Shown one piece after another: positions 41,166-50,557 of a stretch of DNA of 64,000 bases; within the stretch, counting starts at the first letter, position 1, and each line of letters begins with the position of its first letter. The stretch is from the NCBI RefSeq assembly GCF_900090195.1, contig NZ_LT607803.1, positions 5,792,229-5,856,228 of the forward strand, written 5' to 3'. The position numbers and the translations under genes were made by a program. The DNA comes from Variovorax sp. HW608 (GTDB lineage Bacteria > Pseudomonadota > Gammaproteobacteria > Burkholderiales > Burkholderiaceae_C). A model generated the notes under the pieces. The model ran no database searches. It was not told where the DNA came from and worked only from the letters and a program-made list of their open reading frames with translations.

Positions 41166-42512
41166 TCAGAGCTTCTTGACCAGCACCTGGCTCCTGCGGT
41201 CCCAGTTGTACTTGCGCTTGCGTGCATCGGGGAGCCAGTCGGGGTTGACCTGCTGGAAGCCGCGCTTGAGGAACCAGTGCATGGTGCGCGTGGTGAGCAC
41301 GAAGATGCTCTCCAGCCCCTGCGCCTTGGCCCGGTGCTCGATGCGCTTCAGGATGCGTTCGCCGTCGCCCTGCGCCTGCGACTGCGGCGACACGGTGAGC
41401 GCGGCCATCTCCGCGGTCTTGGCTTCGGGGTAGGGGTAGAGCGCGGCGCAGCCGAAGATCACGCCGTCGTGCTCGATCACGGTGTACTGGCCGATGTCGC
41501 GCTCGATCTCGGTGCGGCTGCGCTTGACCAGCGTGCCGTCGCGCTCGAAGGGCTCGATGAGCTGGAGGATGCCGCCGATGTCGTCGGCCGTGGCTTCGCG
41601 CAGCGATTCGAGCTTCTCGTCGATCACCATCGTGCCGATGCCGTCGTGCACGTAGATCTCGAGCAGCAGCGAGCCGTCGACGCTGAAGGGAATGATGTGG
41701 TTGCGCTCGACGCCGGCTTCGCAGGCCTTCACGCAGTGCTGGAGGTAGAAGGCGGCATCGGTCGGGCGCTGGGCCGGCGGCAGGGATGCGAGGAGCTTCT
41801 CCGCTTCATCGAGCGGCAGTTCGGTGTCGATCGGGTTGTCGTCGCTGACGGGCTGGCCGGCATCCGCCGGAATCCCCGGGATCTCGGTCAGGAAGATCAG
41901 CTTGTCCGCCTGGATCGAGATCGCGACGCTGGTCGCGACTTCTTCCATCGTGAGGTTGAAGGCCTCGCCGGTGGGCGAGAAGCCGAAAGGCGACATCAGC
42001 ACCATCGAGCCGAAGTCGAGCGCACGCCGGATGCCGACCGCGTCGACCTTGCGCACCAGCCCCGAGTGCTGGAAATCGATGCCGTCGACCACGCCGACCG
42101 GCCGCGCGGTAATGAAGTTGCCGGACATCATCCGCACCGTGGAGCCGGCCATTGGCGTGTTCGGCAGGCCCTGGCTGAACGCGGCCTCGATCTCGTAGCG
42201 CAGCTGGCCGGCGGCTTCCTGGGCGCAGTCCAGCGCGACTTCGTCGGTGATGCGCATGCCGTGCGAATACTTCGCCTCGTGGCCCTTGGCGCGCAGCTGT
42301 TCGTTGACCTGCGGGCGGAAGCCGTGAACCAGCACCACCTTGACGCCCATGCTCTGGATCAGCGCGAGGTCCTGCGCGATGCTTTGCAGCTTGCCCGCCG
42401 CGATCGCTTCGCCGGCCATGGCGACCACGAAGGTCTTGCCGCGATGCATGTGGATGTACGGCGCCACCGAGCGGAACCAGGGGACGAAGGTGAAATTGAA
42501 GACGGTGGACAT
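41166..42512 (-). CDS. argA: Amino-acid N-acetyltransferase (N-acetylglutamate synthase)
   Basis: 448 residues from the ATG at 42512. The N-terminal amino-acid kinase-like domain (KTFVVAMAGEAIAAG, then KVVLVHGFRPQVNEQL) is followed by a C-terminal GNAT domain (AALTVSPQSQAQGDGERILK near 375). This two-domain layout is classical ArgA, catalysing the first step of arginine synthesis, and is usually feedback inhibited by arginine through the kinase-like domain. It is divergent from hrpA with only 40 bases between the two starts. Confidence 0.95.
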   Translation of the reverse strand: MSTVFNFTFVPWFRSVAPYIHMHRGKTFVVAMAGEAIAAGKLQSIAQDLALIQSMGVKVVLVHGFRPQVNEQLRAKGHEAKYSHGMRITDEVALDCAQEAAGQLRYEIEAAFSQGLPNTPMAGSTVRMMSGNFITARPVGVVDGIDFQHSGLVRKVDAVGIRRALDFGSMVLMSPFGFSPTGEAFNLTMEEVATSVAISIQADKLIFLTEIPGIPADAGQPVSDDNPIDTELPLDEAEKLLASLPPAQRPTDAAFYLQHCVKACEAGVERNHIIPFSVDGSLLLEIYVHDGIGTMVIDEKLESLREATADDIGGILQLIEPFERDGTLVKRSRTEIERDIGQYTVIEHDGVIFGCAALYPYPEAKTAEMAALTVSPQSQAQGDGERILKRIEHRAKAQGLESIFVLTTRTMHWFLKRGFQQVNPDWLPDARKRKYNWDRRSQVLVKKL

Positions 42513-42552
42513 TGGCGGGGTGAGGGGTGGAAGGAGGCCGGTCGCAAGATAA

Positions 42553-45500
42553 TTGCGGATTTTCCCCGAACTGCCCGCCTTGTCTTCGTCCCCACTTCGA
42601 ATCGAGTTTCCAGAATCCCTGCCGGTGTCGGCCCGGCGCGACGAAATCATGGCCGCCATCGACGCGCACCAGGTGGTGATCGTCTGCGGCGAGACGGGTT
42701 CGGGCAAGACCACGCAGCTGCCGAAGATCGCCTTGGCGCTCGGACGCGGCAAGCTGAATGCGCCGCCCGGCAAGGGCCGCCTCATCGGCCATACCCAGCC
42801 ACGCCGGATCGCCGCATCGTCGGTCGCCAAGCGCATCGCCGAAGAGCTGAAGACGCCGCTGGGCGAGGTGGTCGGCTTCAAGGTGCGCTTCCAGGACCGC
42901 CTCTCGCGCGACGCCTCGGTCAAGCTGATGACCGACGGCATCCTGCTCGCGGAGACGCAGACCGACCCGCTGCTCAAGGCCTACGACACGCTGATCATCG
43001 ACGAGGCGCACGAGCGTTCGCTCAACATCGATTTCCTGCTCGGCTACCTGAAGGAAATCCTGCCGCGCCGGCCGGACCTGAAGGTGATCGTGACCTCGGC
43101 GACCATCGATGCCGACCGTTTTGCGCAGCACTTTGCCTCCGCTCGCCGGGTGCCGGGCCGCCCCAAGCCGGGCGCGGCCCCCTCGGGGGGCAGCGACGAC
43201 GCGCAGCGCGGAGCGTGGGGGCCCATCACGCCCGCGCCGGTCATGATGGTGTCGGGCCGCACCTTTCCGGTCGAGCAGCGCTGGCGCCCCTTCGAGGAAT
43301 CGCGCGACTACGACCTGAACGACGCCATCGCCGACGGCGTCGACGAGCTCTGGCGCGATCCGCACAACGCCGGCGACATCCTCGTCTTCCTCCCCGGCGA
43401 GCGCGAGATCCGCGAAGCGGCGGACCATCTGCGCAAGCACCTCGGCCACCAGCCGGTGATGCGCAACGCCGAGGTGCTGCCGCTCTTCGCGCGGCTGTCG
43501 CAGGCCGAGCAGGACCGCATCTTCGACAGCCATACCGGCCGCCGCATCGTGCTGGCGACCAACGTGGCCGAGACCTCGCTGACGGTGCCGGGCATCCGCT
43601 ACGTGATCGACGCCGGCACCGCGCGCGTCAAGCGCTACAGCTTCCGCAGCAAGGTCGAGCAACTGCTGGTCGAGCCGGTCAGCCAGGCGGCTGCCAACCA
43701 GCGTGCGGGCCGCTGCGGACGGGTGGCCAACGGCATCTGCATCCGGCTCTACGACGAGAAGGACTTCGAGGGCCGGCCGCGCTTCACCGATCCCGAGATC
43801 CTGCGTTCGTCTCTGGCGGGCGTGATCCTGCGGATGAAGTCGCTGCATCTCGGCGACGTCGAGCGCTTTCCGTTTCTCGAAGCCCCGCAGCGGCGCGCGA
43901 TCGCCGACGGCTACCAGCTGCTCAACGAACTCGGCGCGGTCGACGACGCGAACGAACTCACGCCGACCGGCGTCGAGCTGTCGAAGCTGCCGCTCGATCC
44001 GCGTGTCGGGCGGATGATCCTGGAGGCGCGCTCGCGCGGTGCGCTCGAAGAGGTGCTGGTGATCGCGAGCGCGCTGTCGGTGCAGGATGTGCGCGACCGC
44101 CCGCTGGACGCGCAGCAGCAGGCCGACCAGGCCCATTCGAAGTTCGACGACGAGCGCAGCGAATTCAGCGGCTACCTGCGGTTGTGGAAGTGGATCCAGG
44201 ATGCGCGCGGCGGCCATGGCGCCGCGCCGCGCGGTCGCGCGGCGCCTTCTGGAGCATCACCCGTGATGGGGGCCGAAGGCCCTCATCACAAACTGAGCAA
44301 CCGGCAGTACGAACAGCTGCTGCGCCAGAACTTCATCAACCTGCGGCGTGTGCGCGAGTGGCGCGACATCCATTCGCAGCTCCTGACCGTGGTGACGGAG
44401 CACAAGTGGCGCATCAACACGCAGCCGGCGAGCTACGATGCGCTGCACATGTCGATGCTGTCGGGCCTGCTCGGCAACATCGGCTGGAAGCTCGAAGACG
44501 ACGAGGCGTACCTCGGTGCGCGCGGCATCAAGTTCTACCGCCACCCCGGCGCGCATCTGAAGAAGAAGCCCGGGCGCTGGATCGTGTGCGCGGAACTGGT
44601 CGAAACCACGCGGCTTTTCGGGCGCGGCATCGCCAACATCGAGCCGCAGTGGCTCGAGCAGGTCGGCGGCCATCTGCTCAAGAAGCAGCTGCTCGATCCG
44701 CACTGGGAGAAGAAGGGCGCACAGGTCGCGGCGCTGGAGCGCGCCACGCTCTATGGGCTCGTGGTCTACAGCGGGCGTCGCGTGGATTTCAGCCGTGTCG
44801 ATCCGGCGGCGGCGCGCGAGATCTTCATCCGCGAGGCGCTAGTGGGCGGCCAGTGGGAGAGCAGGCTGCCTTTCCTCGCCGCCAACCGCAAGCAGGTGCG
44901 CGAGGTCGAGGCGCTGGAGCACAAGTCGCGCCGGCAGGACGTGCTGGTGGACGACGAGCTGATCTACGCCTTCTACGACGCGCAGGTGCCGGCGGATGTC
45001 GCGAGCGGGCAGGGCTTCGAGGACTGGTATCGCAAAGAGGCGAAGGACGCGCCGCGGCTGCTTTACCTGACGCGCGACGAACTGATGCGGCATCAGGCGG
45101 CCGGCATCACGACGCAGGCCTTTCCGCCGACGCTCCGGCTGGGCGGCGTGGATTGCGCGGCGAGCTATCTGCACGAACCGGGCGATGCCAAGGACGGGCT
45201 CACGGTCACGGTGCCGCTGTTCGTGCTGAACCAGGTCAGCGAGGAGCGCTGCGAGTGGCTGGTGACCGGCATGCTCAAGGACAAGATCCAGGCACTCCTG
45301 AAGAGCCTGCCGCAGAAGCCGCGCGCGCGGCTGGTGCCGCTGCCGGAAACCGCATTGCGCCTCGGCGAGCTGTTCGGTGCGCCCGAAGTATTCGGCCACG
45401 GATCGTTGACCGATGCACTGCAGAGGCGCGTGCGCGAGGAAACCGGCCTCGACGTGAAGCGCACGGATTTCAAGCTCGACATGCTGCCGCCGCACCTGTT

Positions 45501-46560
45501 CATGAACCTGCGCGTGGTGGACGAGCACGGCCGGCAACTCGGCATGGGACGCAACCTCGGCGCGCTGAAGGCGGAGCTCGGTGCGCAGGCGCGCGGTGCC
45601 TTCCAGGCGCTCGCGGGGCTCAACGTGAAGAAGGCGCCAGAAGCGCCGACAGCTTTGCAGCGTGACGAACGCCCAGTGCAGGCGCAGGCACCGGCGGCTG
45701 CTGCGCCGGCGGGCCAGCGCCACACCGCATGGACCTTCGGCGAACTGCCGGAGCTGATGGAAGTGCGGCGCGGCGCGCAATCGCTGATCGGCTTTCCGGC
45801 GCTGGTCGATGGCGGCGACGCCGTCACCATCGAAGTGTTCGACGAGCCCGCGGTCGCTGCCGCGAAGCACCGCGTCGGTCTGCGGCGGCTCTTCGCCCTG
45901 CAGATCAGGGACGCGCTCAAGTACCTCGAAAAGAACATCCCCGATCTGCAGAAGATGGCCGTGGCCTTCATGGCGCTCGGCACGCTGGAGGAATTGCGCG
46001 CGCAGGTCATCGATGTCGCGCTCGACCGCGCGTTCCTGCAGGATCCGCTACCGACCGATGAGGCCGCCTTCAAGCGCCGCGTGGAAGAAGGGCGCAGCCG
46101 GCTGACGCTGATCGCCAACGAGGTGGCGCGCCTCGCCAGCGTGATCCTCGCCGAGTACGCGGTGGCGGCGCGCAAGATCAAGGACACGAAGATCCAGCCG
46201 ACGGCCAATGCCGATGCATCGCAGCAGCTGCAGCGGCTGGTCGGCAAGCGTTTTCTGGTCGATACGCCCTGGCCGCGTCTTCAGCATTTCGCGCGCTATC
46301 TCAAGGCCATCACCTTGCGGCTCGACAAGCTGCGCGGCGACCCCGAGCGCGATGCGCAGCGGCTCGCGGAGCTTCGCCCGCAGGAGCAGCGCTACTGGCG
46401 CCTGCTCGCGGAACGCAAGGGTGCGGCCGACGAGCGCATGGGCGAATTCCGCTGGCTGCTCGAAGAACTGCGCGTGAGCTTCTTCGCGCAGGAGCTGCGC
46501 ACGCCGCAGCCCGTGAGCGTGAAGCGCCTCGACAAGCTCTGGGTGCAGCTCGAGAGCTAG
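42553..46560 (+). CDS. hrpA: ATP-dependent RNA helicase HrpA
   Basis: 1335 residues, DEAH-box RNA helicase. Motif I is CGETGSGKTTQLPK near 42, motif II DEAH in LIIDEAHERSLNID near 150, motif III VTSATIDADRF, and motif VI NQRAGRCGRV near 380. The HA2/OB region and the long C-terminal DUF3418 domain follow. The start is uncertain: TTG at 42553 directly follows an in-frame stop, and an AGGAGG at 42532 is far upstream. Two in-frame segments absent from the E. coli protein as I recall it (43144-43230 and 44206-44289) look like inserted repeats. HrpA helps rescue stalled ribosomes. Confidence 0.93.
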   Translation: MRIFPELPALSSSPLRIEFPESLPVSARRDEIMAAIDAHQVVIVCGETGSGKTTQLPKIALALGRGKLNAPPGKGRLIGHTQPRRIAASSVAKRIAEELKTPLGEVVGFKVRFQDRLSRDASVKLMTDGILLAETQTDPLLKAYDTLIIDEAHERSLNIDFLLGYLKEILPRRPDLKVIVTSATIDADRFAQHFASARRVPGRPKPGAAPSGGSDDAQRGAWGPITPAPVMMVSGRTFPVEQRWRPFEESRDYDLNDAIADGVDELWRDPHNAGDILVFLPGEREIREAADHLRKHLGHQPVMRNAEVLPLFARLSQAEQDRIFDSHTGRRIVLATNVAETSLTVPGIRYVIDAGTARVKRYSFRSKVEQLLVEPVSQAAANQRAGRCGRVANGICIRLYDEKDFEGRPRFTDPEILRSSLAGVILRMKSLHLGDVERFPFLEAPQRRAIADGYQLLNELGAVDDANELTPTGVELSKLPLDPRVGRMILEARSRGALEEVLVIASALSVQDVRDRPLDAQQQADQAHSKFDDERSEFSGYLRLWKWIQDARGGHGAAPRGRAAPSGASPVMGAEGPHHKLSNRQYEQLLRQNFINLRRVREWRDIHSQLLTVVTEHKWRINTQPASYDALHMSMLSGLLGNIGWKLEDDEAYLGARGIKFYRHPGAHLKKKPGRWIVCAELVETTRLFGRGIANIEPQWLEQVGGHLLKKQLLDPHWEKKGAQVAALERATLYGLVVYSGRRVDFSRVDPAAAREIFIREALVGGQWESRLPFLAANRKQVREVEALEHKSRRQDVLVDDELIYAFYDAQVPADVASGQGFEDWYRKEAKDAPRLLYLTRDELMRHQAAGITTQAFPPTLRLGGVDCAASYLHEPGDAKDGLTVTVPLFVLNQVSEERCEWLVTGMLKDKIQALLKSLPQKPRARLVPLPETALRLGELFGAPEVFGHGSLTDALQRRVREETGLDVKRTDFKLDMLPPHLFMNLRVVDEHGRQLGMGRNLGALKAELGAQARGAFQALAGLNVKKAPEAPTALQRDERPVQAQAPAAAAPAGQRHTAWTFGELPELMEVRRGAQSLIGFPALVDGGDAVTIEVFDEPAVAAAKHRVGLRRLFALQIRDALKYLEKNIPDLQKMAVAFMALGTLEELRAQVIDVALDRAFLQDPLPTDEAAFKRRVEEGRSRLTLIANEVARLASVILAEYAVAARKIKDTKIQPTANADASQQLQRLVGKRFLVDTPWPRLQHFARYLKAITLRLDKLRGDPERDAQRLAELRPQEQRYWRLLAERKGAADERMGEFRWLLEELRVSFFAQELRTPQPVSVKRLDKLWVQLES
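43144..43230. repeat. Repeat-like insertion in frame within hrpA
   Basis: A GC-rich segment with inverted repeats (GCCCCCTCGGGGGGC at its centre) encodes about 30 Pro/Gly/Arg-rich residues (GRPKPGAAPSGGSDDAQRG) between helicase motif III and VSGRT. I recall near-identical dispersed intergenic repeats in Variovorax/Acidovorax-type genomes. The reading frame is kept. Confidence 0.6.
44206..44289. repeat. Second repeat-like in-frame insertion within hrpA
   Basis: Two adjacent hairpins, GGCGCCGCG...CGCGGCGCC and ATCACCCGTGAT followed by GGGGCCGAAGGCCC, encode GGHGAAPRGRAAPSGASPVM-type low-complexity residues in a loop of hrpA. This segment is absent from E. coli HrpA as I remember it. Confidence 0.5.
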
Positions 46561-46581
46561 ATCGCGATCGGGCATGAAAAA

Positions 46582-46597
46582 GCCCGCCGAAGCGGGC
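46582..46597 (-). terminator. Terminator between hrpA and the DUF3309 gene
   Basis: GCCCGC / GCGGGC stem with CGAA loop. On the minus strand it is followed by TTTTT, so it best serves the minus-strand DUF3309 gene. It lies just past the hrpA stop and may act for both. Confidence 0.7.
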
Positions 46598-46628
46598 AGT
46601 TCGCATTTTCATGCGCTGGGCGAGGGCG

Positions 46629-46787
46629 CTATATCCGCCCCATGAGGAGCAGCACGACCACGACCACGAGCACCAGACCCAGCCCGCCGCTCGGACCGTA
46701 TCCCCAGCTGCGGCTGTAGCCCCAGCTCGGCAACGCACCGACCAGCAGCAGGATCAGGACGATCAGCAGAATCAACGAGAGTGACAT
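46629..46787 (-). CDS. DUF3309 family small membrane protein
   Basis: 52 residues, too short for usual gene calling. MSLSLILLIVLILLLVGALP is followed by the family hallmark SWGYSRSWGYGPSGGLGL and a second hydrophobic helix ending MGRI. Two membrane segments with an aromatic/Gly turn are typical of DUF3309. AGGAG abuts an earlier in-frame ATG at 46793, so the ATG at 46787 has the better spacing. The function is unknown; members are often stress-linked in proteobacteria. Confidence 0.88.
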   Translation of the reverse strand: MSLSLILLIVLILLLVGALPSWGYSRSWGYGPSGGLGLVLVVVVVLLLMGRI

Positions 46788-46897
46788 GGGCATCTCCTAG
46801 GGCGGAATCATTCGAGGAGCCCATGGTCGAGGCGGGTCGTCGAATCCCTCGCCGGAAGGCACCCCCTCCGTCGGTCAGGACTCTCCTACCGTTTCTG

Positions 46898-48070
46898 TCA
46901 GAGCCGCGCCAGCCGCTCGAGGGCGCTGTGCAGCGTTTCGTCCTTCTTCGCGAAGCAGAAGCGCACCACGCGCTGGTCGAAGCCGTCGCCGTAGAAGGCC
47001 GACAGCGGGATCGCGGCAACGCCGATTTCGCTCGTCAGCCACTGGCAGAAATCGGATTCGTCGAGGTCGCTCACCTCGCTGATGTCCACGCACTGGAAGT
47101 AGGTGCCGGCACTCGGCAGCAGCCGGAGACGCGTCTTCGCCAGACCTTGCGCGAACAGGTCGCGCTTGCGCTGGTAGAAGGCCGGGAGTTCGAGATAGGG
47201 CGCCGGGTCGGCCATGAAGGTCGCGAGCGCGTACTGCATCGGCGTGTTGACCGTGAACACGTTGAACTGATGCACCTTGCGGAACTCCGCGGTGAGCGGC
47301 GCCGGCGCGGCGACGTAGCCCACCTTCCAGCCGGTCACGTGGTAGGTCTTGCCGAAACTGCTCACGATGAAGCTGCGCGCAGCCAGGTCCGGGAAACGCG
47401 CCGCGCTCTCGTGGCGCGCACCGTCGTAGACCATGTGCTCGTAGACCTCGTCGCTGATCACCAGCACGTCGGTGGGCGCGAGCAGCTCTTCGAGCCGGCG
47501 CATCTCGGCCTCGGTCCAGACCGTGGCGCTCGGGTTGTGCGGCGTGTTGATGATGATCGCGCGCGTGCGGGGCGTGAGGGCGGCGGCGATCTTGTCGAAG
47601 TCGGGCCGGAAGGTGCCGGGCGTGAGCGGCACGCGCACCACCGTGCCCCCGGCCAGGTCGATGTTGGGGACATAGCTGTCGTAGCAGGGCTCCAGCACGA
47701 TCACCTCGTCGCCCGGGCGGACCACGGCGAGGATCGCGGTGATGATGGCCTGCGTCGCGCCGGCGGTGACGGTGATCTCGCTGTGCGGGTCGTAGCTGTG
47801 GCCGTAGAGCGTGGCGATCTTCGACGCGATCGCCTGCCGCAGCGCAAGAATGCCGGGCATCGACGGGTACTGGTTGTGGCCCGCTGCCATGGCGTCGGTC
47901 ACTGCCTGCGGCAGCTTCGGATCGCATCCGAAATCGGGGAAGCCCTGGCCGAGGTTCACCGCGTTCTTCTCGACGGCCAGCGCGGACATGACGGTGAAGA
48001 TGGTCGTGCCCACGGCGGGCAGCTTGGTCTGGACTTCAGGGGTGCGGGCGGTCACGGTGGAGGTACTCAC
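46898..48070 (-). CDS. PLP-dependent aminotransferase, methionine aminotransferase (YbdL)-like
   Basis: 390 residues from a GTG at 48070 that overlaps the stop of the upstream regulator (GTGA). Family I aminotransferase: PLP lysine in SFGKTYHVTGWKVGYV near 240, NTPHNPSATVW near 180, and the N-terminal LGQGFPDFGCDP. The closest recalled relative is YbdL, which prefers methionine and other 2-oxo/amino acid pairs. Coupling to a CysB-type regulator fits a sulfur amino acid role. Confidence 0.86.
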   Translation of the reverse strand: MSTSTVTARTPEVQTKLPAVGTTIFTVMSALAVEKNAVNLGQGFPDFGCDPKLPQAVTDAMAAGHNQYPSMPGILALRQAIASKIATLYGHSYDPHSEITVTAGATQAIITAILAVVRPGDEVIVLEPCYDSYVPNIDLAGGTVVRVPLTPGTFRPDFDKIAAALTPRTRAIIINTPHNPSATVWTEAEMRRLEELLAPTDVLVISDEVYEHMVYDGARHESAARFPDLAARSFIVSSFGKTYHVTGWKVGYVAAPAPLTAEFRKVHQFNVFTVNTPMQYALATFMADPAPYLELPAFYQRKRDLFAQGLAKTRLRLLPSAGTYFQCVDISEVSDLDESDFCQWLTSEIGVAAIPLSAFYGDGFDQRVVRFCFAKKDETLHSALERLARL

Positions 48071-49008
48071 AGGTCGTAGTCTTGATGTTGGCCGCTCAAC
48101 GCCTTGGCGATCAGGTGGCGGTCGAGGCGGTCCGAAAGCAGCTCGGCGAACTTGAACACGAAGTTGCGCAGGTAGGCGCTGCGCTTGAACGCGACGCGCG
48201 CGATGTTGACGCCGAAGATGTGGCCCATCGGCCGCACCACGAGGTCGCCGTTCGATTCGTCGCGCACCGCCATCTCGGCCACGATGCCCACGCCGAGGCC
48301 GAGCCGCACGTAGGTCTTGATGACGTCGGAGTCGATGGCTTCGAGCGCGATGCGCGGCGTCAGCTTCTTGTGCGCGAAGGCGTGGTCGATGCGCGTGCGG
48401 CCGGTGAACGAGGGGTGGTAGGTGATGATCGGCTCGGAGGCGAGATCCTCGAGCGTGATGCGTTCCTTGGCGGCCAGCGGGTGGTCCTTGGGCAGCACCA
48501 GCACGTGCTGCCACTCGTAGCAGGGCATCGTCACCAGATCGGCGTAGTCGGAGAGCGACTCGGTCGCGATGCCGATCTCGGCGATCTCGTCGATCACCAT
48601 GCGCGCCACCTGGTCCGGCGAGCCCTGGTGCAGGCTCACGTTGACCTTGGGGTAGGCCTCCCGCAGCTTGGCCACCGGCACCGGCAGCACGTAGCGCGCC
48701 TGGGTGTGGGTGGTGGCGATCGAGAGGGTGCCGCTGTCCTGGGCGCTGAACTGCTCGCCGATCCGCTTGAGGTTGCCGACCTCGCGCATGATCAGTTCGA
48801 TGCTCGCCAGCACATGCTGCCCGGGTTCGGTCACGCGCTTGAGCCGCTTGCCGTGCCGCGCAAAGATTTCCACGCCCAGTTCTTCCTCGAGTTCGATGAT
48901 GGCCTTCGAGACGCCCGGCTGCGAGGTGTGCAGCGCCTTGGCGGCTTCCGTCAGGTTGAGGTTGCGCCTCACGGCCTCCTGCACGAACTTGAACTGGTGA
49001 AGATTCAT
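48067..49008 (-). CDS. CysB-family LysR transcriptional regulator
   Basis: 313 residues. The N-terminal HTH (NLTEAAKALHTSQPGVSKAIIELEEELG) and effector domain (SIATTHTQARYVLPVPVAKL, with the THTQARY motif that contacts sulfate or thiosulfate in CysB) identify the CysB/Cbl/SsuR group. These control sulfur assimilation genes. It is coupled to the methionine aminotransferase-like gene downstream and follows a sirohydrochlorin chelatase-like gene. Whether it is CysB itself or a paralogue cannot be decided here. Confidence 0.92.
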   Translation of the reverse strand: MNLHQFKFVQEAVRRNLNLTEAAKALHTSQPGVSKAIIELEEELGVEIFARHGKRLKRVTEPGQHVLASIELIMREVGNLKRIGEQFSAQDSGTLSIATTHTQARYVLPVPVAKLREAYPKVNVSLHQGSPDQVARMVIDEIAEIGIATESLSDYADLVTMPCYEWQHVLVLPKDHPLAAKERITLEDLASEPIITYHPSFTGRTRIDHAFAHKKLTPRIALEAIDSDVIKTYVRLGLGVGIVAEMAVRDESNGDLVVRPMGHIFGVNIARVAFKRSAYLRNFVFKFAELLSDRLDRHLIAKALSGQHQDYDL

Positions 49009-49071
49009 AACAAATTCCGTCTTATTCGGGAATTCATTATGCCTTCGGAATCTATGAAAATCACCGCGCCT

Positions 49072-49440
49072 TCAGGATTCCAGCGCCTTCCTGGCGAGCA
49101 GTTCGATCACCTCCGGCGCCTCGCCGACCGCGCCGGCCAGGGTGAATCCCACTGTCGGATGCCGGGCGCGCAGTTCATCGAGGAGGCGCGGAAGGTCTTC
49201 GCGCACATGCCTGCCCATCCCGAGGAAAAGCGGCAGCACCCGGATGGTGCGCGCCCCTTCGCGGATCAAGGCCTCGGCCGCATCGCGCAGGTCGGGCTGG
49301 ACCAGTTCGAGGTACGCGCACGAGACCCTCGCTTGCGGATCGAGCTCGCCGACCCGTCGCGCCACGGCTTCGACCGGCGCGCGCCAGCGCTCGTCGCGCG
49401 AGCCGTGCGCAAAGAGAACGATGCCGCGAATCGCGTCCAT
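49072..49440 (-). CDS. Sirohydrochlorin chelatase-like CbiX/SirB protein
   Basis: 122 residues, single-domain CbiX size. The N-terminal metal-binding motif LFAHGSRDERWRAPVEAVA and VLPLFLGMGRHVREDLP carry the two conserved His positions. It would insert ferrous iron or cobalt into sirohydrochlorin; siroheme is the cofactor of sulfite and nitrite reductases, which fits the CysB-type gene 63 bases downstream. Confidence 0.88.
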   Translation of the reverse strand: MDAIRGIVLFAHGSRDERWRAPVEAVARRVGELDPQARVSCAYLELVQPDLRDAAEALIREGARTIRVLPLFLGMGRHVREDLPRLLDELRARHPTVGFTLAGAVGEAPEVIELLARKALES

Positions 49441-49450
49441 GACGATGGCT

Positions 49451-50557
49451 CTAGCGCCTCAGCACCAGCCAGGTGAAGGCGCCCAGCGACATCACCGAGT
49501 AGATCAACCCCGGCGCGGCCGCCGTCATCCACGGCAGCCAGTTGCCGAGATTGCCAAGGTAGCCGAACACGTTGTTCAAGAGGAAGAAGCTGATGCCGAT
49601 CATCACGCCCACGAACACGTAGGTCGTGATGCCCGACTGGCGGAAGTGCAGATACGCGAACGGCAGCGCCAGCACGACCATCACGAGGCAGGACAGCGGG
49701 TAGAACACCTTGCGCCAGAACTCGATCTCGTAGCGCTGCGCCGTCTGGCCGTTCGCTTCGAGGTGGCGGATGTAGTCGAACAGGTCGAGCGTGCGCATCC
49801 GGTCGGGGCGCAGCAGGGCGACCGACACCATTTCGGAGGTCAGAGAGGTCGGCCATTCGACCATCGGGATCTTGGTCGTGACGATGTGCGCGTTGCCGGG
49901 GCCGCGCGTGTTGTATTCCTCCCGGCTGACGTCGACCAGCGTCCAGTGTCCGTCGTTGGTGCGCGCCGATGCGGCGGTCGTCTGCGAGGTGAGGAAGCCC
50001 TTGTTGTCGAACTGGATGATGCGCGGCTCCTTCAGCGCGCCGTTGCGGTCCATGGTGGCGACGTTGACGGCGTAGGAGTTCTCGCCCTGGCGCTCCTTGA
50101 GCCATGCGCCGGTGTTGCCGACCAGCGAATAGACATTCTGGAAGCGCACCTTGAGCAGCTGCGCGGTGCGGTCGCTCAGCGGGGCGATGTAGTCGCCGAT
50201 CGCGAAGGTGAGCACGACGAAGCCGAGGCCGAGGATCAGCAGCGCGCGCAGCGCCCGCCACGGTCCGAGGCCGCTGGTGCGCAGGATGGTGAATTCGGAG
50301 CTTTGCGCGAGCCGCGCCATCACGAAGATGGTGCCGATCAGCACGGCAATCGGCTGCAGCTCGTAGAGATGGCTGGGGATGAGGAGCGCCACGTACAGCA
50401 GCGCCTGCCCCGCACCGTAGCCCAGCGACTCGGGTCGGCCGATCGACTGCAGCTCGTCGACGAAGTCGAAGAAGAAGAACAGGCTCAGGAAGCCGAGCGC
50501 GACGAAGGCCACCGCCTTCGCCACCTCCACGTAGATGAGGCGACGGATCGTTTTCAC
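49451..50557 (-). CDS. lptG: LPS export permease LptG
   Basis: 368 residues from a GTG at 50557 overlapping the lptF stop (GTGA). It has three N-terminal membrane helices (AVAFVALGFLSLFFFFDFVD; YELQPIAVLIGTIFVMARLA; LLILGLGFVVLTFAIGDYIA), a periplasmic beta-jellyroll domain, and three C-terminal helices. It forms with LptF and LptB the inner-membrane ABC exporter that extracts lipopolysaccharide. Confidence 0.95.
   Translation of the reverse strand: MKTIRRLIYVEVAKAVAFVALGFLSLFFFFDFVDELQSIGRPESLGYGAGQALLYVALLIPSHLYELQPIAVLIGTIFVMARLAQSSEFTILRTSGLGPWRALRALLILGLGFVVLTFAIGDYIAPLSDRTAQLLKVRFQNVYSLVGNTGAWLKERQGENSYAVNVATMDRNGALKEPRIIQFDNKGFLTSQTTAASARTNDGHWTLVDVSREEYNTRGPGNAHIVTTKIPMVEWPTSLTSEMVSVALLRPDRMRTLDLFDYIRHLEANGQTAQRYEIEFWRKVFYPLSCLVMVVLALPFAYLHFRQSGITTYVFVGVMIGISFFLLNNVFGYLGNLGNWLPWMTAAAPGLIYSVMSLGAFTWLVLRR

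Noticed and set aside
39906..45665. A 1919-residue plus-strand open frame
   Set aside because: It is antisense to dapC and argA and then out of frame within hrpA; composition is typical of a high-GC shadow and the real genes carry clear motifs.
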